64,000 bases of DNA from Rhizophagus irregularis (lineage: Eukaryota > Glomeromycota > Glomeromycetes > Glomerales > Glomeraceae), in contig NC_089447.1 in the NCBI RefSeq assembly GCF_026210795.1, positions 2,501 to 66,500 on the forward strand. The letters are read 5' to 3'. The notes beneath the pieces were generated by a model. The model saw only the letters and a list, made by a program, of their open reading frames with translations. It made no database searches and was not told where the DNA came from. The stretch's first letter is position 1, and the number at the start of each line of letters is the position of its first letter. The position numbers and the translations under genes are program-made. Of this stretch, positions 21,675 to 33,715 are shown one piece after another.

Positions 21675-24560
21675 ATAATGGTGCCGCCTGAAACTAGGAA
21701 GTTTCGGTTACCTGACGAAACCAAAATGTTAAAACTAGTTTCGGAAAATTGGTCAATCCCGAAACTGCTGAAATTATCCTAAATTACCGATATTACCCGA
21801 AATTATTAAAACTGTTTTATAATTAAATAATTAATAATTTACTGACTTTATGATTTTTACAGAATAAAGCTTTATTTTATTTGAAATTTATCATGATAAA
21901 TTACATTTATCAATTTATTCATCATTTTCCAAAATTGCTAAATCAACATATTCTTCGATTAATATATATACATTATGCTTTGGAATTTCAACTTCTTCAA
22001 AATATTCTTCATAACCACCTTCACCTTCATGATCATCATTATCATTTTCAATTTCAAAAAATGCTGATTCATCAATTAATTTTTGAATATCATCATTATT
22101 TTGTCTTGAATTAGATTCAGCTAAATGCATATTATTTTGATAAAAGTGTCAAACTTTGGCTATTGACTCAATCGTATTAGTATCCAAAGTCGTCCTTTTT
22201 TTTCCGTATAACTATCTGAATACGGAAAACATTCTTTCGCATGAAGCGCTATGCGGTATCACTGCAAATACTTTTAACGCCAGATCTCTCAAAAAAGGAG
22301 GTTGATCTTCACATGACATCCACCATATACAAGGTGTAACCCGATTTTTAACAAATGCCGTTGAATAAGTACCTTGTTTGGCTTTAAAATTCAGCATTTA
22401 AGTAATTAATATTTCTTGGTCGTCAATATTATATCCCATATTTTCCCATAACTTTTGCGCATACTCTGAAATTTTCGTCCACATATTCTTTAATCCATTA
22501 CCTAATAATAAATATTTTTTTTTAAAAAAAAAATTATGTTTACCTTCAATATTTAATAATATTAAATATTTACCTCGATAACCAGGATGAAGGAAGTATA
22601 CTAATATATATGGCATAACATTAAAAGATTCCCAACGTTTATTGATAGAGTTTATTACATGATTTTGAAAATTAACTAAACCTCGTTCAACTGGAATCTT
22701 CTTAATAGTACTTGCTAGACGAATTAATGCAATAAAACAATCGGCAAAAGTAGTATTAGACGCTTCAACAGACAAAATGGTCTTTTTTAGCAGCTCTAAT
22801 ACTTTTAATACCACGTTAACGTCATGGAAAAATCCACGAGAGGTAATTATTTTTACTATATTTACTTTAACAACATCCTTATGATCATCTGCGACCTATT
22901 AATTTGTTTTAAAATATTTTAATTCTTTTTGCAAATTAATGAAAGATAAATTAATATTCTTAATTACCTTTTCTAATGCCAGTTTTAGATGTAAAACAGA
23001 ATCTGCAGCATCAAACATTGTCGTCCATCACGTTTCAACCCAAGTTTTAAGTCCTCCGCCTTCAATATTAAAATTTTTAGCGTACTTTACCAATAAAGCC
23101 TTTCCTTGGTGAGATTTGTTAAAAAATTTTACTATTTTGTTACATGATTTTAAAACTTTTTTCAGAAAATTGTGTTCTATTTTTTTTTAAATGATATAAT
23201 TAATATTTAATTATTAATAACAAGAATATTTAGCAAATTAATAAAATAGTTCAAAAAAATTGACAAGAACTTACCAAGTACATCTTTAGTGATTAAATTC
23301 ACACAATGTGCAATGCAACGAGTGTTAACAATAAATGGGTATTTTTCACTTATAATACTTCGAGCAAGAGCACAATTTGCAGCGTTGTCCGTTATAACTG
23401 CTGCAAATTTATCGGGTCCAATTTTTTGAAGTACATCTTCGATTTCACTTGCTAAATTTTGGGCCGTATGTTTTATGATTGAAAAATCTTGAAGTCGATA
23501 TAAGAATTTGCGCCGATCATGAGTCATTATTATGAAATTATAAATTGAGTGACCTGATGGGTTCGTCCATCCGTCTAAGCCTAAAATTAAAAAGTAAAGA
23601 ATGGTAAGTTTTTATAAATATGATGTTGTATGAAATTTTTTAAAAAAATTAATTACCTAATGTTAAATTCATTGCCTTTCCAAGAATAGAGTTTACTTGA
23701 TCTTCAATTCTTACTACTGCATGAGAAAACATGATTCCTGCCAATTTTTCACGAGAAGGTAACTTGTAACCGGGTTGAAGTTTTCTAATCAAATCTACAA
23801 AAAATGGATTTTCAACAACTGCGAAAGGAGTACTGCAGCATACAAATGCTTTAAGTAAACATTGGTCAATTGCTTCCTGTTTCTGCTTTGATAATGGTTC
23901 AACACTATTTTGATCAACATCCCAAAAATCAGTAATGTTTAATTGTTCAATTCGAAAGCGTTTATTATCTTCTGTGTCATCATCATTATATAATTGCAGG
24001 ATTTTTTGAATATACTCTCTCCTTGTTTTCTCATCAACGTTAAGACAATCTTTGGCGAGATAAACCTGAAGTTCTTGTGGTCGTCCGCGTGTCCACTTTT
24101 TTTCACAATAAAGGCATTCAGCTGTAAAGTGGCCAGCAGTTAATAAGGGAGTTTTGATAAAATGTTCCCACACTGAGTCTTGTGGACGTCTAACTTTACT
24201 TTTAAAGTTTGTTCGGGTTCTATTTGTCTAGTTTTTTTATTGGTTTTGTTAAGTGGCATACTTATCGGTTGTAAAGGAAAAAAAAAATTTAAAATCGAAA
24301 TAAAAAAAAAGTTCACTAAAAATCTAATCTGATGACTAATCATCTAGACATCTACCTAATATGGGCATAATTAATTTTTTACGTAATTTATTATAAAAAA
24401 AAGTATTTTTAAACAAAAATAGTGATAAATAAAATGATTGGAGATTTTGTCATATTTCGGGAATTTCGAGTAGATTTCGGAATTTCAGAAAGAATTTCAG
24501 GAATGAACCAAAAACCCGAAACATTTCAGAATCTGAAAATAATTTCGGGCGGCACCATTA
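21675..24560 (-). mobile_element. hAT element, decayed, ~2.9 kb
   Basis: Terminal inverted repeats TAATGGTGCCGCCTGAAA (left) and TAATGGTGCCGCCCGAAA (right, reverse complement). The flanking 8 bp, AGTTACAC (21667-21674) and ACTTACAC (24561-24568), match at 7 of 8 positions. It lies within the right arm of the giant inverted repeat. It carries the transposase relic at 21915-24259 on the minus strand. Confidence 0.8.
21915..24259 (-). pseudogene. hAT transposase, decayed, multi-exon
   Basis: Start MPLNKTNKK at 24257-24259. A BED-type zinc finger region (VWEHF, then ECLYCEKKW) needs a frameshift from the start. The catalytic RNase H-like part includes GLDGWTNPSGH after an intron at 23581-23656, VITDNAANC and CIAHCVNLI. 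Another intron starts at ~23275. Further on come GYRG, an intron at ~22500-22575, and the C-terminal dimerisation region PHSASCERMFSVF and LYGKKRT. In-frame nonsense codons sit where Trp or Arg is expected: a TGA after VET (~23025), TAG after SVFR (~22210) and TGA (~22152). All are single transitions. The element cannot encode a full transposase. Confidence 0.78.
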
Positions 24561-25076
24561 ACTTACACATATCAGAAAAATCATTACGAAGCCAGAATTA
24601 TGGAATTAGAATACAGATAAAGTTTTAGCAAATTTATAAAGTCATGTGATTTTATAAACTTTCGGTTAAAAGATTCGTCTAACTTTGGCCGAATTTCAGC
24701 TATAATTTGGGCCAAATTTACCTATACGAAATCTGGCTGAATTGGATTATTTCGACTAGTGTTATTAATAGGAGTTTTAAATAATTTTCAGAAAGATTTC
24801 AGGATTTCAGAAGAATTTTAGGATTTTGGAATTAGTTTCAGAAATAAAATTCTGGCTGAAATTATTTCAGAATTAGGATCAGATAATTTTGAGAGTTTCA
24901 GAAGGATTTCAGGATTTCAGAAGAATTTTGGGATTTCAGAATTAGTTTCAGAAACAAAATTCTAGCCAAAATTATTTCAGAATTAGGAAATAATTTTGGA
25001 CGACAGCTTTACTAGAAATGTATCCTTATCTTGAAGTAGAAAAGCAACTTTATCATTCATATTATTGTAGTATAGT
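24561..25076. repeat. Right inner arm of the giant inverted repeat, AT-rich with TTTCAG/GAATTT repeats
   Basis: The segment repeats TTTCAGAAGAATTT, AATTAGTTTCAGAAA and AAATTCTGGC. It pairs with 21269-21577. One internal stretch (about 24830-24985) is a local tandem duplication absent from the left arm, which makes this arm longer. Confidence 0.6.
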
Positions 25077-25320
25077 TAAGGTTGCTTGCCAAAACTTAGG
25101 GGTTTAGGCAAGATGGCGTTTTGCCAAAAAGCGAAATTCTGCTGAAACTATATTAAAGTTATATTAAAAAACTGGCGAAACTTTGAAGAAAGGCGAAATT
25201 GCCAAAACTTATTATAAATGCCAAAACTGCTGAAACTCTGCCGAAACTATAATAAATCTATAGTAAAATTTTGATAAAACTAATTGTAGGATTTTGAAGA
25301 GGTTTAGACAAGCAACCTTA
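25077..25320. mobile_element. MITE, TAAGGTTGCTTG family, 244 bp
   Basis: Perfect 8-bp duplication AGTATAGT (25069-25076, 25321-25328). Ends TAAGGTTGCTTG / CAAGCAACCTTA are exact 12-bp inverted repeats. Interior as in the 20601 and 56418 copies. Confidence 0.92.
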
Positions 25321-25333
25321 AGTATAGTGAAAC

Positions 25334-25622
25334 TAGGACCCCGAACATTACTAAAAAAACTCAGATCTGAATTGTATAAACCTTATAATTAATTTCTGTT
25401 CCAAATGTATAAAGTTATATATAGATTTTAGCTTCAAATTTTGCTATCTCGGGATCCAGTGATTGGATTTTAATGATCTTTAGCTTGTTAGATTCATCTC
25501 ATCGAGACGAACATTTTGATACATAATTCGTCTTCATAGGTATAATATTGACTGAGATATCGCATTTTGAAATTTTAGTTATATAGGATCTGAGTTGTTT
25601 TAGTAATGTTTGGGTTTTATGG
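25334..25622. mobile_element. Fold-back element, ~290 bp
   Basis: Left TAGGACCCCGAACATTACT and right AGTAATGTTTGGGTTTTA are inverted, continuing into ACTCAGATC / GATCTGAGT. The centre has ATCTCGGGATCCAGTGATT and CATCTCATCGAGACGA. The left arm of the giant inverted repeat lacks it, so that arm serves as the empty site, with GAAACTA/GAACCTA as the probable duplicated target. Confidence 0.7.
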
Positions 25623-25869
25623 AACCTAACTGTGGACAATATAAGTGAAAAAAACAAAAAACTAGGAATGTAATATAGAATGTAGTAGGAAAAGTGTTAA
25701 ACATATTGAAGAAACTAGAGAAGGAGGTAATATATATGGCATTAAACTAAAAATAATGCAAAAATAATCTAATTTTATAATAATTTATTTATTTAGCCTT
25801 AAATCACTTAATAATTGATCTAATATTTGCATCAAATGTAAAAATTCTAATAAGTGTGTTATATAATAA

Positions 25870-28064
25870 GTAATGTCAGAAGTCTTCTAATTTGAAATTA
25901 GATCTAACACAATTTTAGCATATGATTGAGGAAGCAAATCCTGAACTTAAAGAATTCTTTCTTTTAATAGTAAATACAATTATTTCAAGAAATCGATTAG
26001 CTCATAATAAATTGAAGGCTAAAAAATTAATTGTAGTATTATGTTATATAATTGCTGGTTTACATAACAAATTTGTCAACCAGTTCAAACTAGAAATCAG
26101 GTTATATCTAGCAGCATCAGGAACTACATGGGAAGCTATTGATATAATGTCAAATCTTGGATTTTTAGCATGTGGCAAGACAATTGCAGATTTTCAAAAA
26201 AAAATTCAAACCATACACTTAAAATTGAAAATCACTTTTCAGAAAAGGTAAGCTTTGATTTTTAATAAAAAAAGTTTTAGAAATATAATAATTAAATTTT
26301 TTTTTTTAATATTAGAGGAATTGCTTACACATTTACAATGTAGATGATTAGTTGATTACTATGCCATTCATGAAAAAAGAAGGCCAAATATAGTATCAAT
26401 ATTAGTGGCAAAACATTTCACTACTTGTCACAAAACCCGTTGTAAAATGTTCTGCAGTACCACTTACATTTGATAGTATATTTATTTACAATCCAAATAA
26501 TATTGAAGCTCCAAGGATTTGTTGGTATTTACTCAACAATTATACTGGGATATTTGATGTTTTATATACAAATTTTCAAGAACATCAAGGTATTAATACT
26601 TTTGATCGTATTGAACTTTTAACAGTTTATATTTATGATAATGCTATTGCAAAATGAAAAGAAGAGAGATCAATGAACAGGTTACAATTAATTGGTCTTA
26701 AAAAACAGAATTTGCATTCAATGCAGGATTATTTAAAAGCATTACAAATAATTTTAGCTATAAATAAAAAAACAAAGCATTTAAAAAACCAAGTTGCACC
26801 AATTGTTGCAGATTGGCCTGGATAACTGTTTATTAGAAAAGCATTAACACATTTGCATATATTAGGATTACAATTTGCTATTCTACAAGAAATTAAATCA
26901 TTTATATCAATGTTAGGACCACTTCATCTTTCTCTTAATAGTAGAGAACATGTTATGATAATTTATTATTTTTTTTTGAACAAATGTTTCATTTGTATTT
27001 GGTGAACATAAAAAATTAGCCAAAAAACCTAAACCATGGCAAATTAACCTTCTCCTAGAACTTACACGAAGTGATTGGCTTAGAATTAAAAATAAAATTA
27101 TGCAAAAATTTGATTCAACATGCAAGGATGTTGAATATCGAATAGCAATTGATTTATTGGATAATTTAATTCCCCCTATACTTGATGTTTATGCAATTTT
27201 ATTTAGATCTGGTTCATTTGAAAAATATGTTGAAACTGTATTTCACATCTGGTCATCTGGACCTTTGCATTATGATGGAAAAGAAAAAATTACAATAAAG
27301 CTCCTCTTGTATTCTTATCAGATCTATTCTATTGGCAAGATACCCATCATCCATTTGCTGATGCGATTGAAAAATACCTATCATGTTTTAATGATTATTA
27401 TGTTGAAAACGCTCATAGTTGAATAAGAGCAAATACATCATCAAATGCAACTGTCAAAAACATTAAAAAACAGACCTATGTTATTGGTAAATACCAATAT
27501 GTAATAATTGTAAAATTCAAAATTAACATATTTTGTTTTAATAATAAATAGCGGATCACGATCCAATATTTAAAGATACATATTGTAAAACTCGTCATTA
27601 TCCATACAGCTCATCTAAACTCAATTTTCTATCAGATAAAACAAGTCTTTTTCTGTTAAAATACTTTCATAATATATTTTGCAATCAAAACAATAGTATT
27701 CCAGTATACAGCAATGGATGCGCCATTTACCAACAGCATACAGCACATCACATCCACCACAACTAGGATTATGTGACTATTGTAAACTTCAAATGAATGA
27801 TGATAGTGTAGTACTTGTTTGTGGCCATGGATATCATTCAGCTTGCTATGTGTTTATTGTGAAAATTTTTATAAAAACGGTATCTATGAAAATGTAAATG
27901 CATTTTTAAAAAGAATTGAAAAAGGAACAGATATGCTTACACAGGATGATCTAGATGATGAAATTATCGAAGACGAGGAAGAAGGGACGGAGGAGACAGA
28001 ATGTGAACAGACAGATATATCTGTCGCATTAGCACTAGCAATTAACAATATAAATTACTGGTAA
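25870..28064 (+). pseudogene. Multicopy glomeromycete gene family member, function unknown, decayed
   Basis: Segments in order are MIEEANPELKEFFLLIVN, LRLYLAASGTTWEAIDI-like sequence and FLACGKTIADFQ, then in other frames YYAIHEKRRPN, PRICWYLLNNYTG, NRLQLIGLKKQNLHSMQDY, FGEHKKLAKKPKPWQ and LLDNLIPPILDVYAI. HHPFADAIEKYLSCFNDYYV follows with VENAHS, then a Cys/His cluster CDYCKLQMNDDSVVLVCGHG and an acidic tail ending at 28064. The Cys/His cluster looks RING-like. Stops such as TGA at ~26655 and TAA at ~26824 break the frame, and two introns are possible (26249-26316; 27487-27551). The family is widespread in these fungi to my recollection, with no known function. It may be transposon-derived. 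Confidence 0.5.
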
Positions 28065-28269
28065 TAATGAATAATGTAAAATAAATTAGAAATGTAATAA
28101 AATTTTTCCCTCATTAAATAACAATAACAATAACAATAATAAAGATATTGCTCTTTTTTAAATTAACCTTTATACATACAGTTACGACAGTCACATAACC
28201 AGTTACATATATATTAACATTATTATATAAATTATATATAATACAATAGGCTAAAATTCGTGTCTAAGG

Positions 28270-30714
28270 TAGGGATGTTAACGGTTCGGTCCATCCGGTT
28301 TTCGGTCCAAAAACTGGTGGTTTGAGTACAAAACCGAACCGTTATAGGTTTAGAACCAGAGTTTGAACCGAAGTTTGGACTGAAGTTTAGACCGAAGTTT
28401 AGACCGGATATTTATAGTATTTTATACAAAATTGTGTAATGCAGATCATGAATTTAAATATATCGTATATCGTCAAAAAATTTTTTATTATAAGAAAAAA
28501 AATTACCAACAAAATTTCATATAATGTAAAAAAAAAGGAAAAAAAAAAAGACATATTGCAAGTATTGATTTAATTTTCCATTCTTTCTTTTTCTGATATC
28601 CAATTTTTCATGCATATAATTGCCCTTGCCGTTTCAGGATCTAACCTATTTCTAGTTTTTGAAATAGTTAATCCCGAAATTGAAAATGCCCTTTCTGATG
28701 GAACCGACGTTGCTTGGATTGTTAAATAATCCTTAGCTATTTGAGATAGTACTGGGTAATCCTTTTCATAAGTTTTCCACCAAATTAAAGAACCTGTATT
28801 ACTATCTACTGGAGAATTTAAGTATCGATCTAATTCATCATGCGATACTTCTTGACGAATATTATTTGGATTAAGTAAATTAAGAAAATAATCACGAGAT
28901 GATCGTGCTGGTGCTGATGGTATGGTTTGATTATTTAAGGGTAAATATGACAAATATAATTCTTGTAATTTACTAATAATTTCAGTTATATCATTATGAC
29001 TAAATAATGTGGTTTTGTAGCGTGGATCTAATATTGAAGAAGTAATGGAAGATTGATTCAAATATTTGTCCCAATAGGCTTTCAATTTATTACAAATTGC
29101 TGATGCTATTGCCTTTTGTGTATGGTGATTTCCTCTTTGATAATGATCCAATTTTTTAAACATTCCATTAAAAACCAATCTTATATCACCTTGTGTAGGA
29201 TTTTTTGATGATGATAATAAATTGGTTGCTTCATACATAGGTTCTAATACCTTTGCTAATTCCTGTAAAAAAAAATAATAATTAATAAATATATAATTAT
29301 AAAATAAAATAAATAATAATTTATAAAATAAAAAATACCTTAATATGTCGCCATTCAGATATTGTTGGAAATAAATCTCCAAGTTCTTCAACATTTGTTG
29401 TTGCAAGTAATTCTGAAACACCCTGCATTAAGATTTGTCTATTAATCATAAAATATGTGGAATTCCAGCGAATGTCTATATCTAAAATTGGTTTAAGAAA
29501 TTTAACTTTTTTAAGGGTACAAATTTCTGATAATTTATCCAAAAATAATGGTGAATTCTTGATTTTAACAACAAATTGACGAAGTTTTTTGATTTCATTT
29601 CCAACATGACTCATTCCTGCTTTTACTGCTAAATTTATAATATGTGCAGCACATCTGTAATGAGTAAAAGCCATATTATTAAACTCCTGATCTAATTCAG
29701 TTGCTAGTTGATTACCACATGCTATCATGTTGCTTCCATTGTCTGTAGTTAATGCAAGAATATTATTACTGATACTAAACTCTTCAAGAATTTGTAAAAG
29801 CTTGCTAGTAATTAACCCAGCTGTATGAGAACCATTTACAGGAATTAAATCAAGTAAAAGATTTTTTAATTCCCAATTGTTGTTAATATAATGCATTGTT
29901 ACTCCAAGATAACAATCTTTTGAGATTTCTGAAGTCCAAATATCAGTAGTAAGAGAGATTTTTGAGTTAATTTGTGAGACTTCATTAATTAACACATTTT
30001 TTCTCATTTTATAATTTTCTATGAATTTTTCCTTTAAGGTTTGTCTGCAAGGTAAAATATAGTGGGGATTCAATTTATTAATTAATAATTTGAATTCAGG
30101 ATTTTCAACAATGGTAAAAGGTTGCAAATCAGTTGCAACAAAATCAACCAAAGAATCTGTGATAGGTTTAGATTTTGATGGAGAGTAAGGTTTAAAACGT
30201 AAAGTAGTTTGGCGGGTTTCAGGTTTTTTATAATGTGATGGATGTTTTTTAGTTAAATGACGTCGAAGTGTAGATGTTGGATTACCAGGTGAATAAAGTT
30301 TTGCACACAAAATACACTTATAGTTTGTAATTAACCAACTTTCCTCATCTTGAATTTTTTGAAAAAACTCCCAAACATCTGCTGACAATTTCTTATTTAT
30401 AATTCTTTCATCATCAGATGCTAAGGAATCATCTGATAAATTATTATCGTCATTTTCAAAAACTCCCGACATAGTTGTAATAATGCAAGGTGATATAAAA
30501 AAATGTAAGAATGTAAAATCCGTTATTCTTTTATTGTAAAAAGTTACGCGTGCAGATACACGTAACCGTTAATTGAACCGATCTAAAACCGGTTCACTAA
30601 ACCGGTTTCTATCGGTTCGGTCTCGGTTTGGTTTGACGTTTGAACTGAACTGAAACCGGTCCTATGATCAAACTGCGGTTCGAACCATCCAATCATAAAC
30701 TGTTAACATCCCTA
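28270..30714 (-). mobile_element. hAT transposon copy 1, complete, 2445 bp
   Basis: Perfect 8-bp target duplication GTCTAAGG (28262-28269, 30715-30722). Inverted ends TAGGGATGTTAACGG and TAGGGATGTTAACAG. Subterminal regions are full of CCGGTT/AACCGG and GGTTCGG motifs, likely transposase-binding sites. It carries an intact transposase gene on the minus strand. Confidence 0.95.
28570..30472 (-). CDS. hAT transposase, apparently intact, two exons
   Basis: Exon 1 spans 29339-30472 and exon 2 28570-29262. The 76-bp intron (29263-29338) starts GTATTT and ends TTACAG, and the phase is kept, giving 608 residues. The N-terminus has a BED zinc finger: CILC, then LRRHLTKKH (about residues 53-80). The RNase H-like core shows LTTDIWTS (first Asp), ALTTDNGSNMIACG (second Asp), CAAHIINLAVKAG and DIRWNSTY. 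The C-terminal hATC dimerisation domain shows SLIWWKTYEKDYP, then TSVPSERAFSISG and KNWI. Length fits the family. No stop or frameshift was found, so this copy could be autonomous. Copies 2 and 3 nearby are nearly identical but each has a one-base frameshift. Confidence 0.93.
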
Positions 30715-30722
30715 GTCTAAGG

Positions 30723-30843
30723 TAACTTTCGCAAGAATAGAGATCATTAGAGATCAGTTTCTTGTTACGTTAGAGTAGTATTGAAGAAACGTTCTTGTAA
30801 AATTTCATGGCAAACAGACGCGTCTCTCATGTGATGTAATATG
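30723..30843. other. Spacer between two hAT copies
   Basis: The 129 bp between the elements (30715-30843) hold only the right TSD of copy 1, unique sequence and the left TSD of copy 2 (GTAATATG, 30836-30843). Confidence 0.8.
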
Positions 30844-33286
30844 TAGGGATGTTAACGGTTCGGTCCATCCGGTTTTCGGTCCAAAAACTGGTGGTTTGAG
30901 TACAAAACCGAACCGTTATAGGTTTAGAACCAGAGTTTGAACCGAAGTTTGGACTGAAGTTTAGACCGAAGTTTAGACCGGATATTTATAGTATTTTATA
31001 CAAAATTGTGTAATGCAGATCATGAATTTAAATATATCGTATATCGTCAAAAAATTTTTTATTATAAGAAAAAAAATTACCAACAAAATTTCATATAATG
31101 TAAAAAAAAGGAAAAAAAAAAGACATATTGCAAGTATTGATTTAATTTTCCATTCTTTCTTTTTCTGATATCCAATTTTTCATGCATATAATTGCCCTTG
31201 CCGTTTCGGGATCTAACCTATTTCTAGTTTTTGAAATAGTTAATCCCGAAATTGAAAATGCCCTTTCTGATGGAACCGACGTTGCTTGGATTGTTAAATA
31301 ATCCTTAGCTATTTGAGATAGTACTGGGTAATCCTTTTCATAAGTTTTCCACCAAATTAAAGAACCTGTATTACTATCTACTGGAGAATTTAAGTATCGA
31401 TCTAATTCATCATGCGATACTTCTTGACGAATATTATTTGGATTAAGTAAATTAAGAAAATAATCACGAGATGATCGTGCTGGTGCTGATGGTATGGTTT
31501 GATTATTTAAGGGTAAATATGACAAATATAATTCTTGTAATTTACTAATAATTTCAGTTATATCATTATGACTAAATAATGTGGTTTTGTAGCGTGGATC
31601 TAATATTGAAGAAGTAATGGAAGATTGATTCAAATATTTGTCCCAATAGGCTTTCAATTTATTACAAATTGCTGATGCTATTGCCTTTTGTGTATGGTGA
31701 TTTCCTCTTTGATAATGATCCAATTTTTTAAACATTCCATTAAAAACCAATCTTATATCACCTTGTGTAGGATTTTTTGATGATGATAATAAATTGGTTG
31801 CTTCATACATAGGTTCTAATACCTTTGCTAATTCCTGTAAAAAAAAAATAATAATTAATAAATATATAATTATAAAATAAAATAAATAATAATTTATAAA
31901 ATAAAAAATACCTTAATATGTCGCCATTCAGATATTGTTGGAAATAAATCTCCAAGTTCTTCAACATTTGTTGTTGCAAGTAATTCTGAAACACCCTGCA
32001 TTAAGATTTGTCTATTAATCATAAAATATGTGGAATTCCAGCGAATGTCTATATCTAAAATTGGTTTAAGAAATTTAACTTTTTTAAGGGTACAAATTTC
32101 TGATAATTTATCCAAAAATAATGGTGAATTCTTGATTTTAACAACAAATTGACGAAGTTTTTTGATTTCATTTCCAACATGACTCATTCCTGCTTTTACT
32201 GCTAAATTTATAATATGTGCAGCACATCTGTAATGAGTAAAAGCCATATTATTAAACTCCTGATCTAATTCAGTTGCTAGTTGATTACCACATGCTATCA
32301 TGTTGCTTCCATTGTCTGTAGTTAATGCAAGAATATTATTACTGATACTAAACTCTTCAAGAATTTGTAAAAGCTTGCTAGTAATTAACCCAGCTGTATG
32401 AGAACCATTTACAGGAATTAAATCAAGTAAAAGATTTTTTAATTCCCAATTGTTGTTAATATAATGCATTGTTACTCCAAGATAACAATCTTTTGAGATT
32501 TCTGAAGTCCAAATATCAGTAGTAAGAGAGATTTTTGAGTTAATTTGTGAGACTTCATTAATTAACACATTTTTCTCATTTTATAATTTTCTATGAATTT
32601 TTCCTTTAAGGTTTGTCTGCAAGGTAAAATATAGTGGGGATTCAATTTATTAATTAATAATTTGAATTCAGGATTTTCAACAATGGTAAAAGGTTGCAAA
32701 TCAGTTGCAACAAAATCAACCAAAGAATCTGTGATAGGTTTAGATTTTGATGGAGAGTAAGGTTTAAAACGTAAAGTAGTTTGGCGGGTTTCAGGTTTTT
32801 TATAATGTGATGGATGTTTTTTAGTTAAATGACGTCGAAGTGTAGATGTTGGATTACCAGGTGAATAAAGTTTTGCACACAAAATACACTTATAGTTTGT
32901 AATTAACCAACTTTCCTCATCTTGAATTTTTTGAAAAAACTCCCAAACATCTGCTGACAATTTCTTATTTATAATTCTTTCATCATCAGATGCTAAGGAA
33001 TCATCTGATAAATTATTATCGTCATTTTCAAAAACTCCCGACATAGTTGTAATAATGCAAGGTGATATAAAAAAATGTAAGAATGTAAAATCCGTTATTC
33101 TTTTATTGTAAAAAGTTACGCGTGCAGATACACGTAACCGTTAATTGAACCGATCTAAAACCGGTTCACTAAACCGGTTTCTATCAGTTCGGTCTCGGTT
33201 TGGTTTGACGTTTGAACTGAACTGAAACCGGTCCTATGATCAAACTGCGGTTCGAACCATCCAATCATAAACTGTTAACATCCCTA
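30844..33286 (-). mobile_element. hAT transposon copy 2, 2443 bp
   Basis: Perfect 8-bp duplication GTAATATG (30836-30843, 33287-33294), different from that of copy 1, so it inserted independently. The same inverted ends and subterminal repeats are present. By eye it differs from copy 1 at only a few positions. Confidence 0.95.
31142..33044 (-). pseudogene. hAT transposase, one-base frameshift
   Basis: The same gene as in copy 1: exon 1 31912-33044, intron 31835-31911 (77 bp), exon 2 31142-31834. The only lesion found is loss of one T in a T6 run (plus strand ~32570), which shifts frame after KMRK and ends the product at 160 codons. Downstream sequence is otherwise intact, including both Asp motifs and hATC. 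It is either a very young mutation or an assembly indel. Confidence 0.9.
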
Positions 33287-33294
33287 GTAATATG

Positions 33295-33715
33295 ACCATC
33301 GTAAATCATATATATATATTATTGTAAATAGTTTGTGTAACAATAGACATCATAGGACTTCCATCATGCTTGATAGAATTATTTTTCGATAATTATTTTT
33401 CGATAACAAAAATCAAAAATTTATTACCATCACACACCATCTGCATGTATTACATTTATTCTTTTCGCGTTCGATAAATTATTTTTATTCAACACACAGT
33501 CATTATTTTATTCTTACATTTTAAATACATGAGTTAAAAAATAAAAGCTCGCAAATACATACTTTATTAATACTTTATTACATAATGGTTTATACTTTTA
33601 TTATTGAATATTAATTTTCTTTTTGTAAATATTATTCTTTTTTTTCAATAATTTCATACTGTGCAATTATTACAATATACATGTGATGAATTTTACATTC
33701 AAATCCACCAACCAA
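33295..33715. other. AT-rich intergenic, 3' of the CRN gene
   Basis: No ORF or repeat recognised. Likely 3' UTR and terminator of the CRN gene at 33716-35595 lie here; A/T-rich with AATATT-type signals but no single site can be chosen. Confidence 0.35.

Larger units (their letters stand above)
20846..26046. repeat. Giant inverted repeat (arms ~0.9 kb) with nested insertions
   Basis: The left arm 20846-21600 is, when reverse-complemented, closely matched by the right arm made of 21635-21674, 24561-25076, 25329-25333 and 25623-26046. Landmarks in both arms are the start of a gene family (MIEEAN, then NTIISRNR), TAACTGTGGACAATATAAG, AAGCAACTTTRTCATTCA, and TATAATTCTGGCT. The centre is a small hairpin at about 21601-21634. 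The right arm is interrupted by a hAT element (21675-24560), a MITE (25077-25320) and a fold-back (25334-25622); the left-arm side carries a MITE (20601-20845). Removing each insertion plus one TSD copy restores the match. This is read by eye, so arm identity is not quantified. Confidence 0.75.

Noticed and set aside
21915..24259. Alternative genetic code (TGA or TAG read as Trp)
   Set aside because: Intact genes (dehydrogenase, hAT copy 1) use TGG for Trp and normal stops; the nonsense codons occur only in decayed elements.
29321..29338. hAT ORFs running into the intron (HIKVFFIL ends)
   Set aside because: Read-through of the GTATTT...TTACAG intron; splicing restores one 608-residue frame.
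28262..33294. Segmental duplication of the hAT locus
   Set aside because: Each copy has its own perfect TSD, so they are independent insertions.
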